DNA from: an uncultured Rikenellaceae bacterium
GTDB taxonomy: Bacteria > Bacteroidota > Bacteroidia > Bacteroidales > Rikenellaceae
Assembly (NCBI GenBank): GCA_946486375.1
Contig: CAMLTW010000004.1
Location: 221,391-285,390, forward strand
DNA length: 64,000 nucleotides
Direction: 5' to 3'
This document shows positions 53,230 to 61,692 of this stretch, piece after piece (position 1 is the stretch's first letter; the number at the start of each line of letters is the position of its first letter). Position numbers and translations under genes: made by a program. The notes below the pieces were generated by a model that saw only the letters and a list, made by a program, of their open reading frames with translations, was not told the origin of the DNA and did not search any database.

Positions 53230-53398
53230 AACTCTTCGAACGTTTTATTGGTGCAAAATTAATCAATTTATTTGTATTTATCGTCACCGCATCCCGTTAC
53301 CGGACGAGCGTCGAACGATTTCCCTGTTACCCGCAAAACCGATTCCGAAAGGGAGTTATTGTGCGGAATGATAAATTTTAGAGGGCCGGACACCGGAT

Positions 53399-53422
53399 TT
53401 TGATAAAAATCGGTTATTTTTG
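53399..53422 (+). promoter_or_regulatory. Promoter of metG with 12-base spacer
   Basis: TTTG (53399-53402), 12 bases and a perfect TATTTTTG (53415-53422). This is the same spacing as at 2391-2414 and 24916-24939. The transcript would start about 85 bases before the metG ATG. Confidence 0.5.
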
Positions 53423-53513
53423 CATGCTAAAGGATTCCGGCCCCGTATTCGGCCGGAGGGGAACCGGGTTTCCGCCCGGAAAAACGCCCCGAAACCAAAA
53501 ACGATATTCCGGC

Positions 53514-55550
53514 ATGAAAAAATTCAAACGATACCTGGTGACTTCCGCCCTCCCGTACGCCAACGGCCCGGTGCACATCGGCCATCTGGCAGGGGTCTAC
53601 ATCCCTTCGGACATTTACGTGCGCTACCTGCGGCTGAAGGGGGAAGACGTGATCTCCATCTGCGGCTCGGACGAACACGGCGTGCCCATCACCATCAAGG
53701 CCCGGCAGGAGGGAGTGACGCCGCAGGACATCGTGGACAAATATCACGGCATCATCAAGGACGCGTTCCGGCGGCTGGGCATGTCGTTCGACATCTATTC
53801 CCGCACGAGTTCCCCGATGCACCACAAGACCGCCTCGGAATTTTTCCTCAACCTCTACGGCAAAGGCGTGTTCGAGGAAAAAACCACCATGCAATACTAC
53901 GACGAGGAAGCCCGGCAGTTCCTGGCCGACCGGTACATCACGGGGACCTGCCCCCACTGCCAGAACGAACGGGCCTACGGCGACCAGTGCGAAAAATGCG
54001 GAACCTCGCTGAACGCCACCGACCTGATCCGTCCCAAATCGGCCATCACGGGGTCGACCCCGGTGCTGCGGGAAACGAAACACTGGTTTCTGCCGCTGAA
54101 CAAATACGAGGAGTTCCTGCGGGAATGGATTCTGGAAGGGCACAAGGAATGGAAGGCGAACGTCTACGGACAGTGCAAGAGCTGGCTCGATCTGGGTTTG
54201 CAGCCGCGGGCGGTGAGCCGCGACCTGGACTGGGGCATCCCCGTTCCGGTGGAAGGGGCCGAAGGAAAAGTGCTTTACGTGTGGTTCGACGCTCCGATCG
54301 GATACATTTCCGCCTCGAAGGAACTGACTCCCGACTGGGAAAAATACTGGAAGAGCGAAGACACCAAGATGGTGCATTTCATCGGAAAGGACAACATCGT
54401 CTTCCACTGCATCGTCTTCCCGGCGATGCTAAAGGCCCACGGAGAATACATCCTGCCGGAGAACGTGCCGGCCAACGAATTCCTGAACCTCGAAGGGGAC
54501 AAGATCTCCACCTCGCGCAACTGGGCGGTATGGCTCCACGAGTACCTGGACGAGTTTCCGGGAAAGGAAGACGTGCTGCGGTACGTGCTGTGCGCCAATG
54601 CGCCCGAAACGAAGGACAACGATTTCACATGGAAGGACTTTCAGGCGCGGAACAACAACGAGCTGGTGGCCGTGCTGGGGAACTTCGTGAATCGGGCGCT
54701 GGTGCTGACGGACAAGTACTACGGCGGCGTGGTGCCCGAAGCCGGAGAATTGCAGCCCTATGACCGGGAAGTGCTGGGGGAAATCCCGAAGATCAAACGG
54801 TCGCTGGAAGAAAACATCGAGAACTACCGTTTCCGCGAAGCGCTCAGGGACGCGATGAACATCGCCCGGCTGGGGAACAAGTACCTCGCGGACACCGAAC
54901 CGTGGAAGCTGGCCAAGACCGATCCGGAACGGGTGAGAACCATTCTGAACGTCGCCCTGCAGATCACGGCGGACATCGCCATCGCCTGCGAACCGTTCAT
55001 GCCTTTCACGGCCGAAAAGATTCTGAAGCTGTTGAATACCGAAAAGCTGGGCTGGGACAAACTGGGCGCCTGGCCGCTGATCGAAGCGGGACACCGCCTC
55101 GGCAAGCCCGAACTGTTGTTCGAGAAGATCGACGACAGCGTGATCGACGCCCAGCTGCTGAAACTGGAAAACACGAAAAAGGCCAATCAGGCGAAGGAAG
55201 TGCGGCATACGGAACCCCAGAAGGAAGCGGTTGCGTTCGACGACTTCGCCAGGATGGACATCCGGGTGGCGCGGGTGCTGGAAGCGGAAAAAGTGGCCAA
55301 GACCAAAAAGCTGCTGAAACTGACCGTGGACACGGGCATCGACAAGCGAACGATCGTGTCCGGCATCGCGGAATACTATACGCCCGAAGAGATGGTGGGG
55401 CGCGAAGTGCTCGTGCTGGTCAACCTGGAACCGCGCATGCTGCGGGGCATCGAATCCCAGGGGATGATCCTGATGGCCGAAAACGCGGAGGGGAAACTGG
55501 TCGTCGTCCGTCCCGACGAAAAGACGAACCCGGGGGCGAGCGTGGGATAA
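53514..55550 (+). CDS. metG: Methionyl-tRNA synthetase with C-terminal tRNA-binding domain
   Basis: 678 residues from the ATG at 53514; the upstream extension to 53400 is inside the promoter. Class I motifs are [10 protein letters not shown] (HIGH) and [10 protein letters not shown] (KMSKS equivalent, KISTS). A zinc knuckle with four cysteines (TCPHCQNE and DQCEKCG) marks the MetG1-type insertion. The anticodon-binding helices follow. The last 110 residues are a Trbp111/EMAP-II-like domain ([15 protein letters not shown]) that helps dimerise and hold tRNA. It is essential and monocistronic, with a terminator directly after. Confidence 0.97.
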   Translation: MKKFKRYLVTSALPYANGPVHIGHLAGVYIPSDIYVRYLRLKGEDVISICGSDEHGVPITIKARQEGVTPQDIVDKYHGIIKDAFRRLGMSFDIYSRTSSPMHHKTASEFFLNLYGKGVFEEKTTMQYYDEEARQFLADRYITGTCPHCQNERAYGDQCEKCGTSLNATDLIRPKSAITGSTPVLRETKHWFLPLNKYEEFLREWILEGHKEWKANVYGQCKSWLDLGLQPRAVSRDLDWGIPVPVEGAEGKVLYVWFDAPIGYISASKELTPDWEKYWKSEDTKMVHFIGKDNIVFHCIVFPAMLKAHGEYILPENVPANEFLNLEGDKISTSRNWAVWLHEYLDEFPGKEDVLRYVLCANAPETKDNDFTWKDFQARNNNELVAVLGNFVNRALVLTDKYYGGVVPEAGELQPYDREVLGEIPKIKRSLEENIENYRFREALRDAMNIARLGNKYLADTEPWKLAKTDPERVRTILNVALQITADIAIACEPFMPFTAEKILKLLNTEKLGWDKLGAWPLIEAGHRLGKPELLFEKIDDSVIDAQLLKLENTKKANQAKEVRHTEPQKEAVAFDDFARMDIRVARVLEAEKVAKTKKLLKLTVDTGIDKRTIVSGIAEYYTPEEMVGREVLVLVNLEPRMLRGIESQGMILMAENAEGKLVVVRPDEKTNPGASVG

Positions 55551-55580
55551 TCGGCGACGGCCGGCGCGATTTATATTTCT

Positions 55581-55609
55581 GCCCTGCGGTATACCGTAGG
55601 GCATTTTTT
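55581..55609 (+). terminator. Terminator of metG
   Basis: A palindromic stem (GCCCTGCGGT with ACCGTAGGGC) and a T-run at 55604-55609. The ilvE -7 box starts 3 bases later. Confidence 0.88.
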
Positions 55610-55611
55610 CC

Positions 55612-55619
55612 TATATTTG
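55612..55619 (+). promoter_or_regulatory. ilvE promoter -7 box
   Basis: A perfect TATATTTG abuts the metG terminator. Start of transcription would be near 55625, so the GTG at 55617 cannot be the start codon of ilvE. Confidence 0.6.
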
Positions 55620-55652
55620 TGGAATCAAGCACCTACTAAAACTGCGGAAACT

Positions 55653-56672
55653 ATGGAAAAGCTGGACTGGGGCAATCTTTCATTCGGATACCTGAAGACG
55701 GACTACAACTTGCGCTGCCGGTACCGCGACGGAAAGTGGGAAGAACCGGAAGTGCATACCGACGAATACCTCAACATCCACATGGCGGCCACCTCGCTCC
55801 ACTACGGACAGGAGTCCTTCGAAGGACTCAAGGCGTTCCGGGGCAGGGACGGGGACATCCGAATTTTCCGTCCGGACGAAAACGCCAAACGGATGGCGGC
55901 TTCGGCGGCTTACGTGAAGATGGCCTTTCCGGGCGTCGACGCTTTCCTGAAAATGGTGGAACAGGTCGTCAGGCTGAACGAAAAATACATCCCGCCCTAC
56001 GGCACGGGGGCTTCGCTCTACATCCGGCCCCTGCTGATCGGCACCGGGGCGCAGGTCGGCGTTCATCCGGCCAGCGAGTATCTTTTCCTGATCTTCACCA
56101 CTCCGGTAGGCCCCTACTACAAAGACGGCTTCAAGCCGATCGACGTATTGGTGGACCGCGACCACGACCGGGCGGCTCCGCTGGGAACGGGGCATATCAA
56201 GGTGGGGGGCAACTATGCGGCCAGCCTCGAATCGCAGGAGCTGGCGCATGCCAAAGGGTATCCCGCCGTGCTTTACCTCGATGCGAAGGAGAAAAGGTAT
56301 ATCGACGAATGCGGAGCGGCCAATTTCTTCGCCATCAAGGGCAACCGCTACATCACCCCGGCATCGCACTCGGTGCTCCCGTCCATCACCAACATGAGCC
56401 TGAAAACGCTGGCGGCGGATATGGGGCTGGAAGTGGAAAGCCGGAAGGTGGAATTCGCCGAACTGCCTACTTTCGACGAATGCGGCGCCTGCGGGACGGC
56501 AGCGGTCATCACTCCGATCGGCCGAATCGTGGACGAAACCGAAAACATCACTTACGAATTCGCCAAAGACGGCAAGGCGGGAGAAATCACGACCAGGCTT
56601 TATCACCGCCTGCGTGCTATTCAGTTGGGCGAAGAACCCGATCCGCACGGCTGGGTGATGTCTTTCCGATAA
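55653..56672 (+). CDS. ilvE: Branched-chain amino-acid aminotransferase
   Basis: 339 residues from the ATG at 55653, chosen because the promoter overlaps the upstream GTG. It is a fold-type IV PLP enzyme. The cofactor lysine is in GTGHIKVGGNYAAS, with YGQESFEGLKAFR near the N-terminus, the EcGAaNfF-type motif DECGAANFFAIKG and the late CGTAAVITPIG. It interconverts leucine, isoleucine and valine with their 2-oxo acids in the cytoplasm. It is a single gene with its own promoter and terminator. Confidence 0.96.
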   Translation: MEKLDWGNLSFGYLKTDYNLRCRYRDGKWEEPEVHTDEYLNIHMAATSLHYGQESFEGLKAFRGRDGDIRIFRPDENAKRMAASAAYVKMAFPGVDAFLKMVEQVVRLNEKYIPPYGTGASLYIRPLLIGTGAQVGVHPASEYLFLIFTTPVGPYYKDGFKPIDVLVDRDHDRAAPLGTGHIKVGGNYAASLESQELAHAKGYPAVLYLDAKEKRYIDECGAANFFAIKGNRYITPASHSVLPSITNMSLKTLAADMGLEVESRKVEFAELPTFDECGACGTAAVITPIGRIVDETENITYEFAKDGKAGEITTRLYHRLRAIQLGEEPDPHGWVMSFR

Positions 56673-56730
56673 CAGATTTTTTTTGAGGGGATCGGGAGCG
56701 GAGTGTCTTTCGTCCCTGCCTGAAAATCCG

Positions 56731-56762
56731 AAGCGTCCCGAAGCAATCCGGGACGCTTTTTT
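56731..56762 (+). terminator. Terminator of ilvE
   Basis: A 10-bp stem (AAGCGTCCCG with CGGGACGCTT) with an 8-base loop and a T-run. Confidence 0.88.
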
Positions 56763-56852
56763 GATTCGGACTGCCGGCTTTTTCCCAACGGCCGAAAAAA
56801 CGCCGAAGAAAGGCGGACAGGAACCGCGAAGAACAAGCGGCGCAGCCCCAGT

Positions 56853-56882
56853 AAAAAAAGGAGAACGGCGATTATCGCCTCC
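56853..56882 (-). terminator. Probable original aroA terminator
   Basis: On the minus strand GGCGA-TAA-TCGCC and CGTTCTCC are followed by seven T. It lies directly after the aroA tail copy, not after the intact aroA gene. Confidence 0.65.
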
Positions 56883-56928
56883 CGGTCAATGGGTCAGCGC
56901 TGCGAAATCGTCCCGGAAAGCGGGGATA
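56883..56928 (-). pseudogene. Diverged copy of the aroA 3' end
   Basis: About 39 of 46 positions match 59124-59168, the end of aroA with its stop codon and four bases beyond. The translation reads AFRDDFAALTH and a stop, against AFWDDFALLTH in aroA. One inserted base breaks the frame upstream. Nothing else of aroA is present. It abuts the stop codon of the lipoprotein gene at 56930. Confidence 0.85.
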
Positions 56929-56929
56929 T

Positions 56930-58834
56930 TTACAACAACCATTTTTGTTTCCCCTCTTCCATGATAAAACAAGGGCCCGTTATGTTTTGCTGTATGTAGC
57001 GCAGACGAAGCAAAGCATTATCGGGAACCGAAACGCGTAACTCATGGCCGGTTGCAACCTGCCGTTTAAGAACCGTCCATCGTTGACCGTCCCAATAGGA
57101 CAGTTCGTAAGTATGCCCTTCGTAGATGCCTCTGCATTGAGAGCGGGGCAGGAAGCGTATTTTGGTTATGGCAGCGGGTTCGCCCAAGTCCAGCCCCACC
57201 CATTCGTTTTTGGGGGCGGCAATGGTATTCGCATTTCCGTCGAAGGCATTTTCCCGGGTCGTCCCCGGCTTGGAGGCGGGCATTCCGATAACCTTTCCGG
57301 TCAGTTTGTCGCCGTTTCCGCCATAAAATTCCAACTCAGCGACATCGCAGCGTTTCCCGTCGGGAATGTATCTGACATAGCGGAACTTCGACGCATTGCC
57401 TACATGAGCCGTATGGTAAAATCCTCCTTCCAGTTCGTCGATTCGATACAAAACCCGTGCATCCGAAAAATCGATGTTATTGGCTCCCTCGAAGCGACCG
57501 TGCAGCATATAGTCGAAATACGTCTCGCTGTCGGCGGATGTACCCGACAACGTTATTTCCCGATACACCGTATCGGGGCGGATAAACCGACAAGTGCCGT
57601 CGTCTTCCACCAGGAAAGGATAATTGGCCGCTTTTTGTCGATTGTCGGCATAATAGACAGGAAGGTACAACAGGTTTTTCCCTACTCCGGCAAATTTCAA
57701 ATCCGACTGTCCTGCGGTTCCCCAGGCCATGGGCGACCAGTCTTCGCCGATCCGGACGGCCAGATAGGCATAGCCGGTCGGCTTTTCTTCCCCGAAAAGC
57801 CTCGGGACTACCACATCCACACAGTCATCGTATTCGGAAGAAACATCCCGCATATATGGATATCGCAGCGACGCCGGAATATCTTCCGGGGCAGCATCGA
57901 TATTCACCCGTTTGCCGAAGGTTCTTCTAAACGCCTTGTATTTGGGCAATACGGTACCCTGGTGAGGTTCTCCCGGCCCCGTTTCGGTTCCCATAAACGA
58001 AATATACCCCTCCTTCCCTGCATTTAACGAGTTCCAGATATGTCCCACCTTACGATCCGGCCATTTGGGGGTAAAATCCCTTGTCACGGGGATTCCGAAA
58101 GCCCGCATGACAAAAACGGCCAAAGCCGTCATGGCTTCGCACGGACCTCGAGCCGAAGCGATCAACTGCGAAAAATTCATATCCGGAAAATCCCGGTCCA
58201 ATTTGAATTCAGGCAGCGCCGAATTCAGTCTTGCGCAAGCCTCCACAACGGTCAGGGCGCTGTCGGCGACAAAAGAATCGTAAATGTCGTTATAAAGGGC
58301 GAGCGCTTTCTCCCTCCAGTTTTCGAGGGGCTCGGTACCGATGCGATAAGGTAAGATTTCCTCACAAAAGACATCGAACGAAATATCTTTACCCCAGGGT
58401 TGCTCCCGCCATACCTTGAAGGCAAGTTCGATGTTATCGATCAGATACTCCGCCGTGATGTGCTCCACATCCCTTTTTATCACGGGTTCGCCCAGGTGGA
58501 AAGCGGTCGTTGCCACACTTCGGTCTGGCAAGCCGCTCCATCGGGTATGCACGGTGGCAACGTCATTCCACGGCGCATCATGGTATTTGGCATACTTGTC
58601 CGGCATATTCGCGATTAAAAACTCGGCGGCACGCAGTTTCAGGCTGTCCTCCGGATTTTCACCATAATGCTTCATGACCTTTTCCAATTCTCCGCGGTTC
58701 CTGCCTGCAAGGGTCAGCGCCCGTTCTATTTCCGGGGAATAATGGGAGGTGCAAGAAGTAAAAACGCCCAAGAGAAGCGCAATAATGACGCTCGGTATTT
58801 TCAGGCGTTTACGATCGGTTTTCAGGATTACCAT
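56930..58834 (-). CDS. Transglutaminase-like and discoidin-domain lipoprotein
   Basis: 634 residues with lipobox LLLGVFTSC (Cys28). An internal transglutaminase-like core has Cys about 232 in ARGPCEAMTALA and His about 263 in VGHIWNSLN. The C-terminal 150 residues form an F5/8-type (discoidin) domain (CDVAELEFYGGNGDK, NEWVGLDLGEP, YELSYWDGQRW). Such proteins sit on the cell surface and may bind glycans, while the core may act as a peptidase or amidase. Base composition is less GC-rich than neighbouring genes. It lies between aroA and a copy of the aroA tail, in the same direction, which indicates insertion. Confidence 0.82.
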   Translation of the reverse strand: MVILKTDRKRLKIPSVIIALLLGVFTSCTSHYSPEIERALTLAGRNRGELEKVMKHYGENPEDSLKLRAAEFLIANMPDKYAKYHDAPWNDVATVHTRWSGLPDRSVATTAFHLGEPVIKRDVEHITAEYLIDNIELAFKVWREQPWGKDISFDVFCEEILPYRIGTEPLENWREKALALYNDIYDSFVADSALTVVEACARLNSALPEFKLDRDFPDMNFSQLIASARGPCEAMTALAVFVMRAFGIPVTRDFTPKWPDRKVGHIWNSLNAGKEGYISFMGTETGPGEPHQGTVLPKYKAFRRTFGKRVNIDAAPEDIPASLRYPYMRDVSSEYDDCVDVVVPRLFGEEKPTGYAYLAVRIGEDWSPMAWGTAGQSDLKFAGVGKNLLYLPVYYADNRQKAANYPFLVEDDGTCRFIRPDTVYREITLSGTSADSETYFDYMLHGRFEGANNIDFSDARVLYRIDELEGGFYHTAHVGNASKFRYVRYIPDGKRCDVAELEFYGGNGDKLTGKVIGMPASKPGTTRENAFDGNANTIAAPKNEWVGLDLGEPAAITKIRFLPRSQCRGIYEGHTYELSYWDGQRWTVLKRQVATGHELRVSVPDNALLRLRYIQQNITGPCFIMEEGKQKWLL

Positions 58835-59126
58835 AACCTTTTATTTAGACATCGGTTCCATTCACGAAATATCCCGTCCAGCCGGCCGGAACGGACTTTT
58901 ACCGGTTTATCCAGGATGTCCCAGGCGATACTGTCCGCTTGTCGGGTTCATCCATCTTTTTATACAGCTTTGCCGAGCGATAGGGCGGCTTCCGCCCGTT
59001 TCCATTCCTTCCACCCGAAACAGCCCATCCCTGAGAGCGACCGTATATCCGGATAACGGGGTATTTCCACATTCGCATAATATCGTCTTTCCTCAAAAAC
59101 ATCGCTTATCGGGGAAATACAACCGG

Positions 59127-60374
59127 TCAATGAGTCAGCAACGCAAAATCGTCCCAGAAAGCGGGATAGGATTTTTCCACCGCTTCGGCGCCTTCGATCG
59201 TAACCGGCCCTTCGGCGTTCAGCGCAGCCACCGCTCCCGCCATCGCGATCCGGTGGTCGTTGTGGCTGGAAATCTCGCCCCCTCGGATCGTCCCCCCGGA
59301 AACGACCATCGTGTCTTCCTGCGAAATATCCACCCGGATTCCCAGCCGACCGAATACGTCCGCCAGCGTTTTCGCCCGGTCGCTTTCCTTGTTGGTCAGC
59401 CTTCGGGTTCCCCGAAGAACGGTATTCCCGGCACAGTTGGCCGCCAGCGCCACCAACGCGGGAAACAGGTCGGGACAGTCGGTGGCATCGAACTCGAATC
59501 CTCTCAGCTCCCGCCGGGTGACCGTATAGGTATTGCCCCCTCCGGCCATCAGGCCCGCTCCGGCCCGCTCCAGCGCGGAAACGATGGCGACATCGGCCTG
59601 CAGCGAAAAAAGATTGAGGTTCTTCACCACGACGTTTCCGGCCACGGCTCCCGCCACCAGCAGGCAGGAAGCCCCGCTCCAGTCCCCTTCCACGGAATAA
59701 GTCCCGGCCCGGTAGTGCTGCCTTCCCGGAATCCGGAATTCTCGGTGCCGGTCGTTTTCGACCCGGACGCCGAAAGCGCCCAGCACGTCCAGCGTCATGT
59801 CGATATAGGGTTTGCTGTTCAGCCTGTCCACCCGCAGCACGCTGTCACGGGGCGCCAGCGGCAGGGCCATCAGCAGCCCCGTCAGAAACTGGGAGCTCAG
59901 GGAGCCGTCCACCTCCGTCTCTCCGCCCTGCAACGGGCCGCAAACCCGGATGGGCAAACACCCGTCCGACGTTTCCACCGCAGCCCCCAGACGCTTCAGC
60001 GGCCCTTCCATCATCGCAACCGGACGTTTCAGGATGGAACCGTGCCCCGTAATCGTCAGCGGCCGGTCGCATAGGGCCGCCACCGGAGTGAACAACCGCG
60101 TCGCAAGCCCCGATTCCCCGATGTCCAGCGTCCCGGAACGGGGATTCAACCCGCCCCGGATGCGGTATGTCCGATCATCCGCCCGTTCCGCCGCAGCCCC
60201 CAGGCGAACGGCCGCATCGAGCGCCGCCGCCGTATCGTTGCACAAATCCAGATTCCGGAGCAGGCTTTCGCCTTCGGCCAGCAGAGCGGCTGCAATGGCC
60301 CGCTGTGCGTAACTCTTGGAAGCGGGCGCGTTCAAAACGCCGCGGACAGGGGAAGGATGGACGGTTTTCTTCAT
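59127..60374 (-). CDS. aroA: 3-phosphoshikimate 1-carboxyvinyltransferase (EPSP synthase)
   Basis: 415 residues. Signature residues are ASKSYAQRAIAAALL at the N-terminus, the LDIGESGLATRLF loop, DGSLSSQFLTGLLMALP, and the late RLTNKESDRA and NDHRIAMA. It joins PEP to shikimate-3-phosphate in aromatic amino-acid synthesis. It is 27 bases downstream of lptB on the same strand, probably co-transcribed. The normal terminator is not directly behind it; a diverged second aroA end with a terminator lies 2.2 kb downstream. Confidence 0.96.
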   Translation of the reverse strand: MKKTVHPSPVRGVLNAPASKSYAQRAIAAALLAEGESLLRNLDLCNDTAAALDAAVRLGAAAERADDRTYRIRGGLNPRSGTLDIGESGLATRLFTPVAALCDRPLTITGHGSILKRPVAMMEGPLKRLGAAVETSDGCLPIRVCGPLQGGETEVDGSLSSQFLTGLLMALPLAPRDSVLRVDRLNSKPYIDMTLDVLGAFGVRVENDRHREFRIPGRQHYRAGTYSVEGDWSGASCLLVAGAVAGNVVVKNLNLFSLQADVAIVSALERAGAGLMAGGGNTYTVTRRELRGFEFDATDCPDLFPALVALAANCAGNTVLRGTRRLTNKESDRAKTLADVFGRLGIRVDISQEDTMVVSGGTIRGGEISSHNDHRIAMAGAVAALNAEGPVTIEGAEAVEKSYPAFWDDFALLTH

Positions 60375-60401
60375 GATTGGGTTCGGAATGGGAAAACGGG
60401 T

Positions 60402-61139
60402 TTAACGGAGTTTGAAATCCTGCCCCAGGTACACTTTCCGCACCATCTCGTCGTTGGCGAGGTCTTCGGCGGTTCCCGATTTCAGGATGCGGCCTTCGAA
60501 AAGCAGGTAGGTGCGGTCGGTGATGTCGAGCGTTTCATGTACGTTGTGGTCGGTGATGATGACCCCGATATTCTTGCTCTTCAGCGTGCTCACGATACTC
60601 TGGATGTCTTCCACGGCGATCGGGTCCACCCCCGCGAACGGTTCGTCCAGCAGGATGAACTTCGGGTTGATGGCCACGGCCCGGGCGATTTCCGTCCGCC
60701 GCCGCTCTCCCCCCGAAAGCTGGATGCCGTAACTCTTGCGCACCTTGTGCAGCCGGAACTCGTCGATCAGGTTTTCCAGCCGTTCCCGCTGGTACTCCTT
60801 CGTAAAGTCGGTCATCTGGAGCACCGCCTTGATGTTGTCCTCGACCGTCAGCTTCCGGAACACGGAAGCCTCCTGCGCCAGGTAGCCCACCCCCTGCTGC
60901 GCCCGCTTGTAAACGGGCTCGCGGGTGATATCGAGCGTTTTGCCGTCCTCGTCCTCCAGAAAAATATGCCCTTCGTTGGGCTGGATCAAGCCCACGATCA
61001 TGTAGAAGGAAGTGGTTTTCCCCGCGCCGTTGGGCCCCAGCAGGCCGACGATTTCCCCCTGCTCCACCTCGATGGACACGTGATCCACCACCGTCCGGGT
61101 TTTGTAACGCTTGACCAGGTCTTTCGTGTATAGTCTCAT
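60402..61139 (-). CDS. lptB: LPS export ABC transporter ATP-binding protein LptB
   Basis: 245 residues from the ATG at 61139, the family start ([17 protein letters not shown]); the 20-codon upstream extension is unsupported. Walker A is GPNGAGKTT, the signature [14 protein letters not shown] and Walker [13 protein letters not shown], followed by the H-loop TDHNVHET. The length and the motif [17 protein letters not shown] identify LptB, which powers lipopolysaccharide extraction from the inner membrane with LptFG. It is followed by aroA after 27 bases. Confidence 0.95.
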   Translation of the reverse strand: MRLYTKDLVKRYKTRTVVDHVSIEVEQGEIVGLLGPNGAGKTTSFYMIVGLIQPNEGHIFLEDEDGKTLDITREPVYKRAQQGVGYLAQEASVFRKLTVEDNIKAVLQMTDFTKEYQRERLENLIDEFRLHKVRKSYGIQLSGGERRRTEIARAVAINPKFILLDEPFAGVDPIAVEDIQSIVSTLKSKNIGVIITDHNVHETLDITDRTYLLFEGRILKSGTAEDLANDEMVRKVYLGQDFKLR

Positions 61140-61287
61140 CCGATTGCTGTATTGCGGCGGTTCGGCACGACGGAACGCACGCGATCCCCGCCGTTGCAAA
61201 TTTACGATTTAAACGGACATCCGAAACATCTCGTATATACAAAATGCCTTCCGCCTCGTCCGGAAAGTCCGCGCCCGGCACCCCGCC

Positions 61288-61528
61288 TCAGACCGGCCCT
61301 TTCCGTAAACTACCGGTACCCGCCCGATCCGATATCGGCAATAGGGCGATCCTGCTCTCCTCCATCCGGCGAAAGGCTCCGACGGCCGGTTCCCCTATCC
61401 CGACGGTCTTCGGTTCCCGGCTTATGATATCCCGTGCCGTGATCCCGGAAATGTCGGGATAATGCTGCAGCATCCGCCGCCGCTTCCTGTTTGATCGTTT
61501 CGACCGCGAATTTTTTAATTTCTTCAAT
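61288..61528 (-). pseudogene. Internally deleted remnant of a KpsF/GutQ-type sugar-phosphate isomerase (kdsD-like)
   Basis: Two pieces of one gene are joined out of frame. From 61528 one frame reads EEIKKFAVETIKQEAAA, the typical N-terminus. In another frame from 61473 the sequence reads MLQHYPDISG, then TARDIISREPKTVG and FRRMEESRIALLPISD, the second CBS domain. The SIS domain and first CBS domain, about 250 residues, are missing. The joint lies in a run of GCGGCGG, suggesting deletion by microhomology. The start codon is also degraded (ATT). An active arabinose-5-phosphate isomerase must be encoded elsewhere if the cell makes Kdo. Confidence 0.7.
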
Positions 61529-61572
61529 ACCGAACGGAAGAAGCGGGATTTTTTGAAATATTTTTTCTCAAA

Positions 61573-61604
61573 TTTAGTTTATTTTTAAAAAAACACTATC
61601 TTTA
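61573..61604 (+). promoter_or_regulatory. Candidate recQ promoter
   Basis: TTTA (61573-61576), 20 bases and TATCTTTA (61597-61604, 7 of 8). The surrounding 61560-61692 is AT-rich and gives a leader of about 80 bases. Confidence 0.5.
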
Positions 61605-61692
61605 AGATAGACTTTTGTCTCCGGACAAACGGGTTGTTTATTTGTCAACTTATTGACTTACAATATTTTATTCATATTAACGCTTTACTTAA

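Noticed and set aside
58899..59102. Small minus-strand frame between the transglutaminase gene and aroA
   Set aside because: The 67-residue translation is basic and featureless and is probably non-coding junction DNA of the insertion.
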